Part shown: one piece after another, positions 6,077 through 9,754 of the stretch | Numbering within the stretch: position 1 is the stretch's first letter | Layout of the letters: the number at the start of each line of letters is the position of its first letter | Source: Acidobacteriota bacterium | GTDB taxonomy: Bacteria; Acidobacteriota; Aminicenantia; UBA2199 | Direction: 5' to 3' | DNA: 9,754 bases | Assembly: GCA_021817755.1 (NCBI GenBank) | Contig: JAKAGC010000094.1 | Coordinates: 1 to 9,754, forward strand | Position numbers and translations under genes: made by a program | The notes under the pieces: generated by a model | Database searches by the model: none | Seen by the model: the letters and a program-made list of their open reading frames with translations, nothing else | Told to the model about the DNA's origin: nothing

Positions 6077-8017
6077 TTAACCGGGGTTATTGATATCTTC
6101 AGTAAACCGTTCCATTACTACTTTCAAGTCTCCTACTTTATACGGTTTAATCAGAACATCACCAAATCCAAAGGATTTCAATTGTTGGATTTCCCTTGAA
6201 TCCGCATAGCCGGATAACGCAATAATTTTTGCTTTTGGTAGAATTTCCTTTATCCGGGCGAATGTTTCCTTTCCATCAAGGCCCTTTTTATTGATAATAT
6301 CCAATAACATCACATCATAAGGATTCCCGGAATCAAGAAGAGATTTGATTGAATTAAACGCAGCGTTTCCCTCTTCGAACGTGGTTACTTCGTATCCAAG
6401 ACGATCAAGCATCCTGCTGGTAACATCGAGAACTACCGCGTCATCATCCATCACCAATACTTTTATTTTCTTAATTTGTTTTGATTCAACTGAGGAATTT
6501 GTTTGATTAGAAATAATTTCTCCCTTATAAACGGGGAAATAAAGCGAAATATCTGTACCCTCACCTACCCGGGAAGAAACCTCGATAAACCCTCCATGTT
6601 TTTGAACAATGGAATAACAAATAGTTAAACCTAACCCGAGACCTTTTTTTGAACTTTTTGCCCTGGTTGTAAAGTAAGGATCAAATATTTTACCGAGATT
6701 TTCCTGAGGAATTCCCTCTCCTTTATCTGAAACGATTACTTTAATATAATCACCGGAGGCCGGCGCTAATGAATGAAGTTCCTTTATTACCGGACAAAGT
6801 TTGACTGAAATAACAATTTCATTTTCCCTTTTCCCCCCGGCTTCTATTGCATTGAAGACCAAATTCTTGAAGACTTGTTTAAGCTGGGTTTTATCCCCGT
6901 TAATCATGGGTAGATTATTAGAAAAATCCGTATGAATCGGCGGATTCGATCCTGAAAAATCAGCGGCCAGGTATTCTTCAAGGAACGATGTAAGAGATAA
7001 AGGGCTGCTGTTTAGCCATCCCCCACGGGAAAAAGTAATAAGCTTTTGTGCCAATTCCGATGCCTGATTTGTTGCTCTTTCCATATTCTCCAACATCATG
7101 GTCTGTTCATTATCCAATCGTGAATCATCTTTCAAAATAGAAAGCGTTCCCAGTATTACAGATAGTAAGTTATTAAAGTCATGAGCAATTCCCCCTGCTA
7201 AAATACCGATGGATTCGAGCTTTTTCACAGTGATTAGTTCCTCTTCAAGTTTTTTGACAAGGCTGATATCGGTTAAAGTACCAATGTACCCTTGAATTTC
7301 CCCCGACTCAGACCGAAGCGCCGCAGCACGGCCAAATACCCAGGTGATTTTCCCGGAAGGAGAAACCAATCTGTATTCAAGCTGAAACTCCTTTCCTGCT
7401 TTCTTTAATTCAACCCAAGACCGGTCAATATTATCCTTGTCTTCAGGATGATAGACCTTTGTTATTCCTGAACCCAATGCTTCTTCTGCTGTTAATCCCG
7501 TAATATTAAGTAACGTTCGATTCACATATAAACAATCTCCGTTTGCATCTGTTCTGAAAATACCCACAGGGCTTGATTCAGCCAGAGTTCGAAACCTCAA
7601 CTCACTATCCTTAAGTTTCTTTTCCATGTTATGTTTATAGAATGCAATCTCAATAGTGGAATGCAAGTTTCGAAGTTCGAAGGGTTTTAAAATATACCCG
7701 AAAGGATGAGTAATTTTAGCTCTCTGTAATGTTTTTGTGTCTGCAAAAGCAGTAAGGTAAATAATAGGAATATCCATTCGATTAAGAATGCGTTCTGCCG
7801 TTTCGACACCATCTATAGAACCTGCGATTTTTATATCCATTAAGATCAATTCCGGCTGCATTTTTTCTGCTAATGAAATGGCTTCCTCCCCTGATGCCGC
7901 TATACCCACTATTACATATCCCAATTTTACCAGTTGTATCTCCAGGTTTTGTGCCACAATTAATTCATCCTCTACGATCATTATTCTTGGGGGGGTTCCC
8001 CCATCCATTATCGACAT
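6077..8017 (-). CDS. Hybrid histidine kinase: REC-PAS-HisKA-HATPase-REC
   Basis: This 646-residue soluble protein has no signal peptide or membrane helix. The N-terminal receiver (about 11-125) has acidic pocket Glu16/Asp17, phosphoacceptor Asp61, Thr89 and Lys111. A PAS domain follows (about 138-255). The kinase core has the H-box GGIAHDFNNLL with His279, N-box residues Asn385/Asn389, G1 DKGEGI (431-436), F-box FDPYFTT (445-451) and G2 GLGLGL (459-464). The C-terminal receiver (about 517-636) has Asp524-526, phosphoacceptor Asp573, Ser602 and Lys624. All key catalytic residues of the three modules are present. The start has GGAGG at 8031-8027 with nine-base spacing and lies 60 nt after the stop of the propeller kinase, which suggests co-transcription. 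There is no DNA-binding domain, so the signal must pass through an HPt or another partner not seen here. Codons 6-10 contain G5 and C7 runs. Which genes it controls is unknown. Confidence 0.93.
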   Translation of the reverse strand: MSIMDGGTPPRIMIVEDELIVAQNLEIQLVKLGYVIVGIAASGEEAISLAEKMQPELILMDIKIAGSIDGVETAERILNRMDIPIIYLTAFADTKTLQRAKITHPFGYILKPFELRNLHSTIEIAFYKHNMEKKLKDSELRFRTLAESSPVGIFRTDANGDCLYVNRTLLNITGLTAEEALGSGITKVYHPEDKDNIDRSWVELKKAGKEFQLEYRLVSPSGKITWVFGRAAALRSESGEIQGYIGTLTDISLVKKLEEELITVKKLESIGILAGGIAHDFNNLLSVILGTLSILKDDSRLDNEQTMMLENMERATNQASELAQKLITFSRGGWLNSSPLSLTSFLEEYLAADFSGSNPPIHTDFSNNLPMINGDKTQLKQVFKNLVFNAIEAGGKRENEIVISVKLCPVIKELHSLAPASGDYIKVIVSDKGEGIPQENLGKIFDPYFTTRAKSSKKGLGLGLTICYSIVQKHGGFIEVSSRVGEGTDISLYFPVYKGEIISNQTNSSVESKQIKKIKVLVMDDDAVVLDVTSRMLDRLGYEVTTFEEGNAAFNSIKSLLDSGNPYDVMLLDIINKKGLDGKETFARIKEILPKAKIIALSGYADSREIQQLKSFGFGDVLIKPYKVGDLKVVMERFTEDINNPG

Positions 8018-8077
8018 TGTATTTCGCCTCCGATTTACTTAAATCCTATCATTTTTTCAATGCACCATATTCGTCTA

Positions 8078-9754
8078 TTAATTTTCTTCTAACAAAAGCG
8101 TTTCCGTAGTTGGAGCAATTTTTTTATACGGAAATGATATTATAAATGCTGTTCCATTACGTACAATTACTCGTTTATTTCCTTTTAATTGACGCGTTAA
8201 GATTTCTACCAGTTGTAATCCTAAAGAACGATTCTTCCGGGATTCATCACTATCGGACAAACCTGGGCCGTCGTCCCGTACCAACAGTTTAAGAAAATTT
8301 TTCTGAGTTACTCGAAACGAAACCGTTAATTGACCTTTTTTCCCTGGATGAAACGCATGTTTAAAGGCATTGGATAATAATTCGGTTAATATCAACCCAA
8401 CAGGGATGGCAGTATCCATATCAAGCGAAATTTCTTCAATGAAAACTCTGTAGCTTACCTGATCTCCCATATTTCCATAGGTACCCAGGAAATAAGATAA
8501 TACACTATTCAAATATTCAAAAGCATTAATTTTCGCCATATTCTCCGATTGATACAAGGTTTCGTGAGCCAGAGCCATGGAACGGATACGATTTTTACTA
8601 TCCTGGAAAACCTGGACAATTTCCGGTTGCTCTTCATTATAAGACTGCAAATCCAATAAACTGGAAATAATTTGTAGATTATTTTTAACGCGATGATGAA
8701 CTTCGCGAAGTAAAACTTCCTTTTCATAAAGCGAATGCTTGATTCTTTCTTCTGCTTTTTTTCGTTCGGTAAGATCCCGGTTAATGTTAAGCATCGCTTT
8801 AATACCTCTAAATTCGATTACAGATGCGTTTATCTCGAGGATCATTTCTTTGCCATTTTTCCGGTATTGCATCGTTTCAAAATGAAGGTAATCTCCTTTT
8901 TTAAGCGTTTCTTCAAGCTTCCTTTTCCCTCTAGGTATATCTTTGGATATACTTTCCAGGTTCAATCCAATAAATTCAGACCGATCGAAACCATAAATTT
9001 GACACGCTCTTTGATTTACATCCAGTACAATTTCTGTTGCGGGGTCCAATATAAGTATCGCATCATGCGCCATATTAAAAATATTCCGCAATTCTTTTTC
9101 CGACGCGGCAAGTTCCATTGTACTTTTGATGTAGCGCTTTTCAAGAATAGAAGTATATCTACGCCTGGATATAAAATTCACTACCAGGATTAAAATTAGT
9201 AAAGGTGCAAAGACCAGTAAAGAATAAAACCACCACGAACGATGATAAGGAACAGCGATAGTAATAATCCCGGAGGATTTAATATCGCTTTTTATACCGG
9301 TACTATTCATAGCCTGCACATAGAAGCGGTACTTCCCAGGAGGTAAATTGGTATACCTAACACGATTATCCAGCGTATGTATTGCGGTTACCCATGATTT
9401 ATCGTATCCTTCCAACTTGATATTGTAAGTGATACCTGTTTCATCAATAAATGATATAGCCTTAAAATGAAATGTCAAATCATTCTGAAATGGAGGCAGT
9501 TGCAAATCCTTATGTAAGGAAAAAAAATGGTTTCCAGCTTTTATATAGTATAATTCCAATAAGGGAGAAACATGTTCAGTAAAATCCCGTTCTTTGTAAT
9601 AGCGCGAAACCCCTGATTCAGTCCCTATCCATAGCTTCCCTTCATTATCGATGAACCCTGCGCTTCGGTTTGATTCAGTTCCAAGTAATCCGTCTTTGCT
9701 GGTATAATGCCGTGCAGTTTCTCCATCCCATCTAATCAGTCCGTTTAATGTTCC
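8078..9754 (-). CDS. Propeller-sensor histidine kinase (Reg_prop, Y_Y_Y, TM, PAS, HisKA_2), 5'-truncated
   Basis: The frame stays open to the right edge, giving 558 visible residues (numbered from 9754); the true start lies outside. Residues 1-52 hold propeller-type repeats such as GLIRWDG and KLWIGTESGVSRY, typical of Reg_prop sensor blades. About 92-168 is a Y_Y_Y domain ending in LPPGKYRFYVQA. One membrane helix spans about 174-195, then a short linker, a PAS domain (about 220-335) and a HisKA_2 core with REVHHRVKNN around 350-358. The acceptor His is 353 or 354, by analogy with HWE-type kinases 354. The ATPase has N-box TELLSNAFKH (457-466), G1 DDGPGL (494-499) and G2 SLGLQL (510-515). 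It would sense a periplasmic ligand and phosphorylate a receiver. Related Reg_prop proteins often sense glycans, but the ligand here is unknown. It lacks the HTH found in AraC-type one-protein systems. Its neighbour, the hybrid kinase, is a plausible partner. Confidence 0.93.
   Translation of the reverse strand, partial: GTLNGLIRWDGETARHYTSKDGLLGTESNRSAGFIDNEGKLWIGTESGVSRYYKERDFTEHVSPLLELYYIKAGNHFFSLHKDLQLPPFQNDLTFHFKAISFIDETGITYNIKLEGYDKSWVTAIHTLDNRVRYTNLPPGKYRFYVQAMNSTGIKSDIKSSGIITIAVPYHRSWWFYSLLVFAPLLILILVVNFISRRRYTSILEKRYIKSTMELAASEKELRNIFNMAHDAILILDPATEIVLDVNQRACQIYGFDRSEFIGLNLESISKDIPRGKRKLEETLKKGDYLHFETMQYRKNGKEMILEINASVIEFRGIKAMLNINRDLTERKKAEERIKHSLYEKEVLLREVHHRVKNNLQIISSLLDLQSYNEEQPEIVQVFQDSKNRIRSMALAHETLYQSENMAKINAFEYLNSVLSYFLGTYGNMGDQVSYRVFIEEISLDMDTAIPVGLILTELLSNAFKHAFHPGKKGQLTVSFRVTQKNFLKLLVRDDGPGLSDSDESRKNRSLGLQLVEILTRQLKGNKRVIVRNGTAFIISFPYKKIAPTTETLLLEEN

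Noticed and set aside
8735..9193. Plus-strand open frame of 152 codons
   Set aside because: It lies wholly antisense to the propeller-sensor kinase, whose PAS and kinase motifs are clear; the translation is rich in Phe, Lys and Arg with no domain. AT-rich coding DNA often leaves such an antisense frame.
9557..9559. TTG as the start codon of the propeller-sensor kinase
   Set aside because: The same frame continues open for 65 more codons to the window edge and encodes good propeller repeats, so this codon is an internal Leu.

Overview
The window is AT-rich bacterial DNA (by eye well under 40% G+C). Every gene I can support lies on the minus strand, so the window reads as transcription from right to left. 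Two genes have clear GGAGG Shine-Dalgarno sites and the candidate promoters look like sigma-70 sites. Strong Shine-Dalgarno use argues against a typical Bacteroidota. The signalling architectures (a propeller-sensor kinase with a HisKA_2 core, and a REC-PAS-kinase-REC hybrid) and the polyprenyl-phosphate sugar transferase fit a Gram-negative-type lineage. A spirochaete is my best guess, but it is weakly supported.

Layout in transcription order. (1) 9754-8078: a sensor histidine kinase that runs off the right edge, with propeller repeats, a Y_Y_Y domain, one membrane segment, PAS and a HisKA_2/HATPase core. (2) 8017-6077: a soluble hybrid kinase, REC-PAS-HisKA-HATPase-REC, 60 nt downstream and probably co-transcribed. 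(3) 5941-4760: a WecA/MraY-type polyprenyl-phosphate sugar-1-phosphate transferase. (4) 4763-3582: a GT4 glycosyltransferase that overlaps gene 3 by an ATGA junction. (5) 3350-267: a 1027-residue polytopic site-2-protease (M50) homologue with a long N-terminal extension and a C-terminal domain of about 470 residues that is predicted to be extracytoplasmic. (6) 49-1: the first 16 codons of a further gene that leaves the left edge; it begins like a signal peptide and has its own RBS and candidate promoter.

How they may work together. Genes 1 and 2 contain sensing and phosphotransfer modules but no DNA-binding output, so any HPt protein or effector regulator must lie elsewhere. Genes 3 and 4 form a translationally coupled pair that would start a lipid-linked glycan and extend or modify it (O-antigen-like, exopolysaccharide or another envelope glycan). 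Gene 5 probably has its own promoter, and its substrate is not evident here. A link between the kinases and the glycan pair is suggested only by adjacency and shared strand.

Intergenic stretches are short (60 to 231 nt). They hold candidate promoters, several inverted repeats without convincing U-tracts, and a 15-bp direct repeat. I see no RNA genes, CRISPR array, insertion sequence or integrase.
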